The position numbers were made by a program, and so were the translations under genes. This document shows, in pieces, positions 8,676 to 16,600 of a DNA stretch of 38,162 nt (position 1 is the stretch's first letter; every line of letters starts with the position of its first letter). This DNA is from an uncultured Nitratifractor sp. (GTDB lineage: Bacteria; Campylobacterota; Campylobacteria; Campylobacterales; Sulfurovaceae), in contig CAMZLH010000060.1 in the NCBI GenBank assembly GCA_947311565.1, positions 1 through 38,162 on the forward strand, written 5' to 3'. Under the pieces are notes generated by a model that was not told the origin of the DNA, searched no databases, and was given only the letters and a program-made list of their open reading frames with translations.

Positions 8676-8698
8676 TAAATGCCCTTAGAAGGATAAAA

Positions 8699-9418
8699 AT
8701 GATTATTATTCCAGCAAGAGTAGAATCCTCTCGTTTTCCAAATAAAGTTTTAGCAGATATTGCAGGTTTACCTATGGTAATACGTACAGCAAAAGCAGTT
8801 GAAAATATCGATAGAGTAGTAATAGCAACTGATTCGCTAGAAGTTGTAGAAGTAGCTAAAAAGCATGGTTTCAAAGCAGTAATGACAAGTAGCAGTTGCA
8901 ACTCTGGAACAGATAGAATATACGAAGCTGCTAAAAAGTTAAATTTAAGTAAAAATGAGATTATAATTAATGTTCAAGCAGATGAGCCATTTATAGAAGA
9001 GTGTGTAGTTAAAAGCCTTTTTGAATTAACTAAAGAGAAAGCAGAAAATAGTGATATTCTTTTAACAACTCTTTATAAAATTGTAGATTTTAAATCTGCA
9101 AATAATCCTAACTTAGTAAAAGTTGTAACTGATAAAAGTGGTTTAGCTCTATATTTTTCAAGAGCACTAATACCTTACGATAGAGATGCAACTAAAGATA
9201 AATTTAAAGCTCATTTAGGTCTATATGGATATACCTACTCTAAGTTAGAGATGTTTTGTAAAATGGAGAGCTCATATTTAGAAAATAGAGAAAAATTAGA
9301 GCAACTAAGAGTATTAGACAATAGCTATAAAATAGCTATAAAAGAGGTAGAGAGTAGTAGTTTTGGTATAGATACTAAAGAGGATCTTCAAAAAGCATTA
9401 AAGTTTCACTCAATATAA
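8699..9418 (+). CDS. kdsB: 3-deoxy-manno-octulosonate cytidylyltransferase
   Basis: A 239-residue cytidylyltransferase that activates KDO as CMP-KDO for lipid A-core assembly in the cytosol. The N-terminal nucleotide-binding loop IIPARVESSRFPNKVLADI, VVIATDSLEV, and NVQADEPFI in the middle are diagnostic of KdsB. GLYGYTYSKLEMFCKME near the C-terminus is also typical. AGAAGGATAAAA precedes the ATG. It pairs functionally with kdsA at 35500-36294. An inverted repeat follows the stop. Confidence 0.95.
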   Translation: MIIIPARVESSRFPNKVLADIAGLPMVIRTAKAVENIDRVVIATDSLEVVEVAKKHGFKAVMTSSSCNSGTDRIYEAAKKLNLSKNEIIINVQADEPFIEECVVKSLFELTKEKAENSDILLTTLYKIVDFKSANNPNLVKVVTDKSGLALYFSRALIPYDRDATKDKFKAHLGLYGYTYSKLEMFCKMESSYLENREKLEQLRVLDNSYKIAIKEVESSSFGIDTKEDLQKALKFHSI

Positions 9419-9439
9419 CTTATCTATAGAAATATTACT

Positions 9440-9479
9440 TATCTTTTTAGTATCTCTTACAAATTATACTAAAAAGATA
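9440..9479. repeat. 14-bp perfect inverted repeat after kdsB
   Basis: TATCTTTTTAGTAT-(12 nt)-ATACTAAAAAGATA pairs perfectly over 14 bases, starting 22 bases after the kdsB stop. It could end kdsB transcription. Its right arm overlaps the end of the antitoxin relic (FNIFLV-stop), so the match may have arisen by duplication of that sequence. The T run is inside the arm rather than after it, which weakens a terminator call. Confidence 0.5.
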
Positions 9480-9569
9480 TTAAAAGCACCACTTAAACCC
9501 ATGCCATACTGTTTAAATATATCTTGTGCTTTTTTCTTTATATATATTTATTCTAATTTTATTACTCAC
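9464..9569 (-). pseudogene. RelB/DinJ-like antitoxin relic, frameshifted and truncated
   Basis: Minus-strand reading gives SNKIRINIYKE from a GTG at 9569, then, after a one-base frame change, KKAQDIFKQYGMGLSGAFNI FLV and a stop. The second part matches the conserved helix of RelB/DinJ antitoxins (pattern of the type AxEIFxxLGLxxSxAINxFL). The span is 106 bases, not a multiple of three, as expected for a frameshift. The DNA-binding N-terminal strand is present in recognisable form, but the C-terminal toxin-neutralising region is gone, and no toxin gene follows. Family recognition is by eye from a short stretch. Confidence 0.5.
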
Positions 9570-9711
9570 CGTAGTCACAATTTGATCCTCTATTATAAGT
9601 TAATATTATAATAAACAATCTCTATTTTGTAAAATTTGGAATCTATATTGAGCTCTTAAGTTTTAATATTTATAGAAAGTTTGATCTTGGTGGATAGATG
9701 CCAAAGCTACA

Positions 9712-9744
9712 GAGACTGCGAAAGAAGCAAGCCTTTCGAGTCTC
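9712..9744. repeat. GC-richer bulged hairpin
   Basis: GAGACTgCGAAAG-(aagcaagc)-CTTTCGAGTCTC pairs over 12 bp with a single bulged G. The surrounding 40 bases are clearly GC-richer than the flanks. No gene or RNA family is recognised. It may be the core of a repeat element or a small structured RNA. Confidence 0.4.
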
Positions 9745-9800
9745 AATATCCTAAATAATAACATTTTTTCTTCTAAAACTTGTAAAATTTATAATTGTTC

Positions 9801-9939
9801 TCATGTAAACTCACCACTAAAAACCTCTTTGCCATCTACCATACCTTTGACCTCTAAAATATACTTTTTGCCTTTAATCTCTTTTACATCAGCTTCAAAA
9901 ACAACTACATCTTTCTTAAATATGTGGTAAATTCTTACT
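9801..9939 (-). pseudogene. 3' relic of a hotdog-fold (FabZ/thioesterase-like) gene
   Basis: From the edge of the palindromic element to a TGA at 9801-9803, the minus strand encodes about 45 residues with strong coding character, including KKDVVVFEADVKEIKGKK and MVDGKEVFSGEFT. The alternating pattern ending in (V/I)xGKxVxxGEF is typical of the last strands of hotdog-fold dehydratases and thioesterases. The assignment is tentative. There is no start codon: a stop lies just upstream, inside the palindrome, so the 5' half of the gene has been removed exactly at the element boundary. Confidence 0.42.
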
Positions 9940-10016
9940 CGTTACGAAGTTGCACTTCGTAACGTATAGACAAAATTACAATTACTTATACAGTTTTTCT
10001 TACTTTACCAATACAA
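9937..10016 (-). repeat. Palindromic element, copy A
   Basis: The block consists of the hairpin CGTTACGAAGT-tgc-ACTTCGTAACG (9940-9964, perfect 11-bp stem) and about 50 further bases ending in TTATACAGTTTTTCTTACTTTACCA. It aligns by eye with copy B at 11102-11180; the best-conserved part outside the hairpin is TTATACAGTTTTTC. It separates the hotdog relic from the glyS 3'-end duplicate. Confidence 0.65.
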
Positions 10017-10019
10017 GCT

Positions 10020-10084
10020 ACGCCGTAAACTATTTTATATCTGCAATATCTTTAAACTCTTTATAAACTTACCTGATTGTATTT
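10020..10084 (-). pseudogene. Duplicated and decayed 3' end of glyS
   Basis: This stretch repeats the last codons of glyS (11314-11378): by my alignment about 5 mismatches over 64 bases, including some 38 identical bases around TATCTGCAATATCTTTAAAC. The copy encodes VYKEFKDIADIK like glyS, but has in-frame stops (TIR-stop and IK-stop), so it is non-coding. Copy A of the palindromic element follows almost directly after its stop, whereas about 130 bases intervene at the true glyS end. Confidence 0.75.
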
Positions 10085-10105
10085 CTCGTTACTTGAAGTT
10101 ACAAT

Positions 10106-10186
10106 TTAGTGTAAAGAGACTCGGACATGTCGGACATGGACATGGTAGCTTTTTTGGTAGTTATAGCATATCTCTACTTTGAACAT
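10106..10186 (-). CDS. 26-codon ORF with a strong ribosome-binding site (probable gene stump)
   Basis: Downstream of the metallophosphatase, GAGGAGATAAAGAG precedes an ATG at 10186. The frame reads MFKVEICYNYQKS and then runs through the tandem repeat (YHVHVRHVRV) to a TAA. The strong ribosome-binding site and plausible first 13 residues suggest the start of a real gene, cut off by the repeat block. I do not recognise a family. It is more likely a remnant than a functional peptide. Confidence 0.3.
   Translation of the reverse strand: MFKVEICYNYQKSYHVHVRHVRVSLH
10122..10145. repeat. Short tandem repeat (CGGACATGT-type, 9-bp unit)
   Basis: CGGACATGT-CGGACATG-GACATGG shows 2.5 imperfect copies of a 9-base unit, much GC-richer than the surroundings. 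It lies inside the 26-codon ORF and creates the odd histidine-valine-arginine peptide there. Confidence 0.55.
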
Positions 10187-10204
10187 CTCTTTATCTCCTC
10201 TTTT

Positions 10205-10915
10205 CTAACTCTCAAAAACCTCTTTTGTCTCCACACAATAAGCACTAAGCCTTGCTCTATCAAAAGTTTTTCCAGAACCTGTATCAACGCAAACATAATT
10301 TTTCCCTATCTTTACCTCTGAATAAACTACATGACCATAAATATTGAAAATTTCTGTATCTTGGCTTGGTACTTCTCGGTTACTTTGGCAAACCTCTTTA
10401 AAGGCTTGAAAGTTCTCATCTTTCAAATGCCAAAAATCTCCTGCACTTCCATGGGTGACGACAATAGGTAAATCATAACCCTCAAACTCTCCCAACTCCA
10501 AATAGCAAGGTAGAGACTCCATCCATGCTAAATCCTCTTTTAACTGCTCGATAATTAGGGGTTTGTCTAATATGTAAACCGCATCATCTATCTCATCTGT
10601 TACCAATCCATAAGAGCGTAAAACTTCTGTTCCATTGAGTCTGCTCCAAAAGTTTTTACGCCTATCTCTTCTGTAAATCTCAATAGACTCTAAAAAAAAG
10701 TTTGCATTCTCTAAAATATAACACTCATGATTTCCTTGAACGACTGCAAAAGCATTATTGCGTACAAACTCTATAACCTCCCTACTTTTAGCCCCTCTGT
10801 TTATTAAATCTCCTACAAATATAAGCTTTGCATCTTTTGGAAGTTTAGATACAAGAGAGATTAACATATCAAACTCTCCATGAACATCTCCTATAATATA
10901 GTGTTTACGCTTCAT
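10205..10915 (-). CDS. PPP-type metallophosphatase (calcineurin-like)
   Basis: A 236-residue phosphatase of the PPP/ApaH/PrpE type. The metal-site motifs are in order: GDVHG near residue 10, GDLINRG, GNHE, and histidines in VVTHGSAGD and YGHVVY. The usual DRG of the second motif is NRG here. Relatives hydrolyse phosphoserine/threonine, dinucleoside polyphosphates or similar substrates; I cannot choose between them. The track begins this ORF at 11104, but its first 63 codons are an ABC-ATPase fragment. MKRKHYIIGDVHG, starting at the ATG at 10915, fits the family's natural N-terminus. The ribosome-binding site GGGGGGGGAG is itself a G8 tract. The gene sits between two copies of the palindromic element. 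Confidence 0.82.
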   Translation of the reverse strand: MKRKHYIIGDVHGEFDMLISLVSKLPKDAKLIFVGDLINRGAKSREVIEFVRNNAFAVVQGNHECYILENANFFLESIEIYRRDRRKNFWSRLNGTEVLRSYGLVTDEIDDAVYILDKPLIIEQLKEDLAWMESLPCYLELGEFEGYDLPIVVTHGSAGDFWHLKDENFQAFKEVCQSNREVPSQDTEIFNIYGHVVYSEVKIGKNYVCVDTGSGKTFDRARLSAYCVETKEVFES

Positions 10916-11104
10916 CTCCCCCCCCTTGCTAACCATACTTTCACTCTTATCAATAGTTGTTTGACGGTGTGCAATTGTTATGACTGTTTTATTTTTAATA
11001 TACTCATCTAAGGCATCTAGTAATTTTGTCTCCGTATTGTGATCGAGTGATAATGTTGATTCATCAAATATAATTACATTTGGTTTGTCTAAAAGAACTC
11101 TCAC
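10916..11104 (-). pseudogene. ABC transporter ATPase 3' fragment, in frame with the phosphatase
   Basis: The first 63 codons of the 10205-11104 track ORF carry Walker B/D-loop (KPNVIIFDESTLSLD) and H-loop (VITIAHRQTT) sequence of an ABC exporter-type nucleotide-binding domain. Walker A, Q-loop and LSGGQ are absent. The fragment begins at RVLLDKPN, exactly where palindromic element copy B ends. It cannot fold as an ATPase and is best read as a beheaded gene relic. A read-through fusion with the phosphatase through the G8 tract is formally possible, because the frame is open. Confidence 0.7.
10918..10925 (-). repeat. G8 homopolymer tract (candidate phase-variation tract)
   Basis: The coding strand has eight consecutive Gs ending two bases before the phosphatase ATG (GGGGGGGGAGATG). 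Poly-G tracts of about this length are the classic slippage sites of Campylobacterota contingency genes (established). Here the tract is also the Shine-Dalgarno region and the junction with the upstream ABC fragment frame. Confidence 0.6.
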
Positions 11105-11180
11105 TCGTTACGAAGTTGTACTTCGTAATGCATACTCAAAGTTTCAATTTGTTATACAGTTTTTCCTAACTTTACCATAA
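11102..11180 (-). repeat. Palindromic element, copy B
   Basis: CGTTACGAAGT-tgt-ACTTCGTAATG (11106-11130, one C-to-T change from copy A, giving a wobble pair) is followed by about 50 bases ending in TTATACAGTTTTTCCTAACTTTACCA. It lies between the ABC relic and the glyS downstream region, in the same orientation as copy A relative to a 5'-truncated minus-strand gene. Confidence 0.65.
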
Positions 11181-11210
11181 GAAGCAGTGACAAGTTTATA
11201 AATAACAGAG

Positions 11211-11233
11211 ATTATCGGGTCAAGCCCGATAAT
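11211..11233. repeat. REP-like hairpin downstream of glyS
   Basis: ATTATCGGG-tcaag-CCCGATAAT is a perfect 9-bp stem with a 5-nt loop, followed by GACGC. It resembles the widespread intergenic repeat type GTCATT...CCGGGCTTGACCCGG.... It may also help end glyS transcription. Confidence 0.55.
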
Positions 11234-11280
11234 GACGCTTTAAACTAATAACCAATCTATCACTATCGACTATCACTCTA

Positions 11281-11298
11281 GTGAGCCTAAAGGCTCAC
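11281..11298. terminator. Small hairpin just after the glyS stop
   Basis: GTGAGCC-taaa-GGCTCAC is a perfect 7-bp stem 15 bases beyond the glyS stop codon. No T run follows on the minus strand, so termination is uncertain. A degenerate relative lies at 3295-3331. Confidence 0.45.
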
Positions 11299-11312
11299 AT
11301 CCAATAACCAAT

Positions 11313-13334
11313 TTACGCCGTGATCTCTTTTATATCTGCAATATCTTTAAACTCTTTATAAACTTGCCCGATTGTATTTTGTCTATTTGCTTTTAAGCTC
11401 TTATCTTCACTGTTTACCAGCACATTATCAAAATAGTTATCGAGTTTCTCTTTTAAGCCAAATAGGGCTTGTAGTTTATCTTTATAGCTTGGATAATCTT
11501 TTGATTTTATCTCTTTAAAGGCATTATACAACTCACTCTCTTGTAGTTCAGTAAATCTTGACTCATCTACCTTTAAATCACTCTCTAAATCTATATCTTT
11601 AGATATATTTGCAACTCTTTTGAATGTGGTAAATAGCTCTTTTGTATCTTGGTTTTTTAGTATTTCGTCTAAGGCATCTATCTTTTTAAAGATACTGTTT
11701 AGGTTTGTATCGCCACTGTTTAACACAGCTTTTACTATAGATGGGTTTGTTTTGGCTATTTTGTAGATTCTCTCGTATATAAACTCTTTTAGAGTGTTGT
11801 AGTCAAACTCTTTGTAGTTGCCTTCTATACTATTGAAAATTGTATCTAAATCGAAATCTAAATTGAACTCTCTAACAACTCTTATAATTCCATTTACTGC
11901 ACGGCGAAGGGCAAATGGGTCTTTGCTTCCTGTTGGGATTTTACCAACACTAAATAATCCAACTAGGGTATCTAGCTTAATAGAAAGGGCTACTAATGCA
12001 CTATCTACACTGCTTGGTAGCTCTGCATTGTCACCTGTTGGCATATACTGCTCTTTTATTGCGTTTGCTACCACTTTATCTTCGCCAAGGGCTTTTGCGT
12101 AGTAGTAGCCCATTAAGCCCTGAAGCTCTGTAAACTCATATACCATTTCACTCATTAAGTCGGCTTTTGCTAACTTAACAGCTTTTAAGATTAAATCTTT
12201 ACTTTTGATTTTATCGCTATAGAGTGTGCTTAAGACCTCTGCAATTTTTGCTTCTCTGTCTATCTTGTCCATTAAAGTGCCAAGTCCGTCGATAAACTGC
12301 ACTTTTTCTAAGCCGTCAGTGCTTAAGCCTCTTTTTAGGTCATTTTTATAGAAGAATAGCGCATCTTCAAGGCGTGGTCTTAGCACCTTCTCATTTCCTG
12401 CTACAATCTTGCTGAAATCATTAGTTACAGCGTTGCTTACTACTACAAAGTTGTTTGTTAATTTGCCATCTTTAAATACAGCAAAGTATCTTTGATGCTC
12501 TTTCATAGAGGTAATTATAACCTCTGGCGGTAGCTCTAAAAACTTCTCATCAAATGTGCCAAGTAGTGGTGCTGGGTTCTCTGTAATTGCTACAACCTCT
12601 CTTAAAAGCTCACTATCTAGCTCTACTTCTACACCATTTTTTGCCTCTATCTCTTTTATGCCATCAATAACTCTGCTCTCTCTTGCCTTGCTATCAAGCA
12701 ATACACTGCCACTATTTAAAATATCTTCATAAGTTGCAAAGCTAACCTCTTTCGGCTCATTTGTAACCATTCTGTGAACTCTTGTCGTATTGCCACTCTT
12801 TACTTTAAAAAGATCGATATCTACTACCTTATCATCTAGCGTTGCAACAATCCAGCGAATTGGGCGAATAAACTCTTCGCTCAAACTCCCCCATCTCATC
12901 ATTTTACCAAATGCCATAGAGGCTAACCACTCTTTTACCATTGGCTCTATAAGCTCTTTGCTATCAACCCCAAGGCTCTCTTTTTTGTAGTAAAGAACCT
13001 CATTTTTACCCTTTGTAGAAGTGCTAATTTGCTCCAAATCTACACCACATTTCTTAGCAAACCCAAGTGCCGCACCTGTTGGTTTGTCATCTTTGTATGC
13101 AATGTTTAGTGGTGGTCCAAACATCTCTACTACTTCATCGCTCTGCTTTAGTGGAAAGCTCTCGCTTCTAATTGTAAGCCTTCTTGGTGTATAGTCGAAC
13201 TTATAGTCGCTATCTAGCCTATTGCTCTTTAAAATATCTGCCCAACTTTTATCTATTTTATCTAAAATCTTTAGCAAAGGAACAGCTGGAAGCTCCTCGA
13301 CACCTATCTCTATTAAAAGTTTTGCACTACTCAA
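11313..13334 (-). CDS. glyS: Glycyl-tRNA synthetase beta subunit
   Basis: A 673-residue beta subunit of the alpha2-beta2 glycyl-tRNA synthetase, which charges tRNA-Gly in the cytosol. Diagnostic segments are LLIEIGVEELPAVPL at the N-terminus, EHQRYFAVF, KIPTGSKDPFALRRAVNGI, and the C-terminal anticodon-binding (DALR-like) region ending IGQVYKEFKDIADIKEI. Length is normal for Campylobacterota. The start is a TTG at 13334, supported by GGAGAG eight bases upstream; the nearby ATG is in another frame. glyQ is not in the window. The last 64 bases occur again, decayed, at 10020-10084. Confidence 0.95.
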   Translation of the reverse strand: MSSAKLLIEIGVEELPAVPLLKILDKIDKSWADILKSNRLDSDYKFDYTPRRLTIRSESFPLKQSDEVVEMFGPPLNIAYKDDKPTGAALGFAKKCGVDLEQISTSTKGKNEVLYYKKESLGVDSKELIEPMVKEWLASMAFGKMMRWGSLSEEFIRPIRWIVATLDDKVVDIDLFKVKSGNTTRVHRMVTNEPKEVSFATYEDILNSGSVLLDSKARESRVIDGIKEIEAKNGVEVELDSELLREVVAITENPAPLLGTFDEKFLELPPEVIITSMKEHQRYFAVFKDGKLTNNFVVVSNAVTNDFSKIVAGNEKVLRPRLEDALFFYKNDLKRGLSTDGLEKVQFIDGLGTLMDKIDREAKIAEVLSTLYSDKIKSKDLILKAVKLAKADLMSEMVYEFTELQGLMGYYYAKALGEDKVVANAIKEQYMPTGDNAELPSSVDSALVALSIKLDTLVGLFSVGKIPTGSKDPFALRRAVNGIIRVVREFNLDFDLDTIFNSIEGNYKEFDYNTLKEFIYERIYKIAKTNPSIVKAVLNSGDTNLNSIFKKIDALDEILKNQDTKELFTTFKRVANISKDIDLESDLKVDESRFTELQESELYNAFKEIKSKDYPSYKDKLQALFGLKEKLDNYFDNVLVNSEDKSLKANRQNTIGQVYKEFKDIADIKEITA

Positions 13335-13592
13335 AATATCTCTCCATATTTAAATTGTATTATTTTATCTAAATTGTTATAAAAGCTTGGATTGTCTTAC
13401 ACTGATTATTGATATTAAAAATTTACTTAGTTAGGTGATAATATACTCTTATAAATAGATATAGGGTTATAGAGAGCTAACTCTCTTAATTAATAGTATT
13501 TAATAAAATAACTACTTATTATAAAATAGATATTAAAATATAATAATTTAATTAAAGTTACCATATTATGGATAGTTTTAAGTTATCTAGTA

Positions 13593-13598
13593 TATAAT
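13593..13598 (+). promoter_or_regulatory. -10 box of the subtilase operon
   Basis: The 298-base gap between glyS and the subtilase is extremely AT-rich and contains TAGTATATAATAATAAA, with TATAAT 35 bases before the ATG. No other gene is visible in the gap. Confidence 0.45.
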
Positions 13599-13632
13599 AA
13601 TAAATATTTTTTTATATTAAAGGAGTTAAATA

Positions 13633-16600
13633 ATGAAAAAATTTTATCTTATATCTACTGTTGTAGCTTCTCTTCTTTTTGGAGCCCAAACAGATACTAA
13701 TATTCAAATGATATCAGATATAAATATAACACAACAGGCGCCTGCTTTAGAGGAAGCAATTATTATATTTAAACCAGGCATTAACATGGGTAGTATGATA
13801 TCTAAAATGGGTGGATTACTTAGTAGTTTTACTCATCATGAGTTTAAACTCATAAATGGTATGCATATTAAAGTTAAAGGTACAAGTTTTGAGACAATAA
13901 AAAATATTCTTTTAACACTACCTTTTATAAAAGACTCTATCGAATCTATTGAACCAAACTATGCATTTAAACCAATGGCTACTAGTAATGATAGTTACTA
14001 CTCTAATCTATGGACTATAGAGAATACTGGTCAAGAAGTAAATGGAAAAAGTGGAACTAATGATGCCGATATGGATGTAAAAGAGGCATGGGATATTACA
14101 ACAGGTAGTAAAGATGTTGTTGTAGCAGTACTAGATACAGGTATTGACTATACACATAATGATTTAGCAGATAATATGTGGAACGGTTCTACTAAACATG
14201 GTGTTGATTTTGCAGGAGACGATGATGGTAATAATGATGATGATCCAATGCCAGAAGAACCTTATAACGAAAATGGACACTACCATGGTACTCATGTAGC
14301 TGGAATTATTGGTGCAATAGGCAATAACAATAATGGTGTTAGTGGTGTTGCTCAAAAAGTACAAATAATGGCAGTAAAGATTTTTAGACCAAATGGATAT
14401 GGATATGCTAGTGATATTTTAGAAGGATTAGACTATGTTTCTGATCAGGTCGATGCTGGTGTAAATGTTGTTGCAATTAATGCAAGCTATGGTGGTGGTG
14501 GAAAGAGTGGTGATAGTATGGAAAAAGCTATTATCGAACTAGGTAAAAAAGGTGTAGTATTTTGTGCTGCAGCTGGTAATGATGGTAAAGATATAGATAG
14601 TGATCCTGTATATCCTGCTTCATATAATGCAGATAATATTATTACTATTGCAGCTAGTGATCAAGATGATAATTTAGCTAGTTTCTCTAATTATGGTGCT
14701 AATAGTGTAGATGTAGCAGCACCTGGCACAAATATTCTAAATACATATCCTGAAAATAAATATGTTTACTTACAAGGTACATCTATGGCAACACCAAATG
14801 TAACTGGTACTGTTGCTCTACTATCTTCTGTTGATCCTGACTCTAGTGTAGAAAGTAAAATAAATGCAATTAAAAGTGGTGTAGATGTTAAATCTACTCT
14901 TGACGGAAAAGTCTCTACAAGTGGTAGAGTTAATACTTTTACAGCTGTTAAAAGTTTAGATAGTAGCTCAACTAATCATAATCCAGTAGCAAATACAGAT
15001 AGTTCTATAGCAGAGTATGAGACTAAAATTATTATAGATGTATTAGCAAATGATAGTGATACAGATGGAGATACTTTAACAATTAAAAGTATCACACAAC
15101 CTAAAAATGGTAGTGTAGAGATTATAGATGGTAAAATAGAGTATACACCAAATAGTGGCTTTAGTGGTGATGATATATTTAATTATACAATTACTGATGG
15201 AAATGGTGCTAATGACAGCGCCAATGTAACTGTAACTGTAAATGAGAAACCAAATACACCTCCAGAGGCTAAATCTCAAAATATTACTATTAATGAAGAT
15301 AGTAAAAAAGAGATAGAGTTAACAGGAAAAGATATTGATAATGATAATTTAACATTTAAAGTAACTAGAGAACCATCTAATGGTGCATTAACTGGAACAG
15401 CACCTAATTTAACATATACTCCTAATAAAAACTATAGTGGTAAAGATAGTTTTGCTTTTGTTGCTAACGATGGAACTGTAGACTCTAAGAGTGCTGTAGT
15501 TAATATTGTTATTAACTCTACTAACGATGCACCTTTAGCTAAAGATGATAGTGTTAAAACAGATGAAGATAAAGAGATAACAATAGATGTTTTAGCTAAT
15601 GATAGTGATAACGATGGAGATAGTTTAACTATTAAAAGTGTTACAAATGCTACTAATGGTAAAGTAGAGATTAAAGATGGTAAAATAATCTATACACCTA
15701 ATAGTAACTTTAATGGTAAAGATAGTTTTACTTATACTATAGAAGATAGCAGTGCAACTCAAAGTAGTGCAACAGTAAATATAGTTATTGACTCTATTAA
15801 TGATGCTCCTTTAGCTAAAAATGATAATGTAAATACTAAATATGAGACAAAAGTAACAATTAATGTTTTAGAAAATGATAGAGATATTGATGGAGATAAT
15901 TTAACTATTAAAAGTGTTACTGAAGCTAAAAATGGTAATGTAGAAATTAAAGATGGAAAGATAGAGTATACACCAAATAGTGGCTTTAGCGGAAATGACC
16001 TGTTTAATTATCAAATAAAAGATAGTAATGGTGCAAACTCTACAGGTACTGTTAATATTATAGTAGAATCAAAGCCTAATACACCTCCTGTTGCAAACGA
16101 AGACAGTGTTAAAACAGATGAAGATAAAGAGATAACAATAGATGTTTTATCTAACGATAGTGATAACGATGGAGATAGTTTAACTATTAAAAGTGTTACA
16201 GAACCTAAAAATGGTACTACTAAAATATATAATGGTCAAGTAGAATATATTCCAAATAGTAATTATAATGGAGATGATAGCTTTACCTACACCATAGAAG
16301 ATAGCAGTAAAGCTACAGCTACAGCAAAAGTTAATATAGTTATAAAAGCAATTAACGATGCTCCATTAGCAAATGATGATAGTGCACAAACAGATATAAA
16401 TAAAACAGTAACCGTTGATGTTATAAATAATGATAGTGATATAGATGGAGACTCTTTAATAATAGAGAGTATATCTACGCCAACTTATGGAGATGTTGTA
16501 ATTAATAATGGCAAAGTAGATTATACTCCACATAAAGATTTTTCTGGTAAAGATAGCTTTACATATAAAATAAGTGATGGAGAGTTAGATTCAGAAGCTA

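Larger units (their letters stand above)
9419..10204. other. 786-base region without an intact gene: cluster of gene relics and repeats
   Basis: Between kdsB and the metallophosphatase there is no intact gene. From left to right it holds a long inverted repeat, an antitoxin relic, a GC-richer hairpin of unknown origin (9712-9744), a hotdog-fold relic, copy A of the palindromic element, a decayed copy of the glyS 3' end, a 26-codon minus-strand ORF and a 9-bp tandem repeat. Each is listed separately. The stretch 9570-9700 shows nothing I recognise. Confidence 0.6.

Noticed and set aside
10127-10321. Plus-strand ORF MSDMDMVAFLVVIAY
   Set aside because: It is the shadow of the phosphatase 3' end and the tandem repeat; there is no ribosome-binding site and no conserved features.
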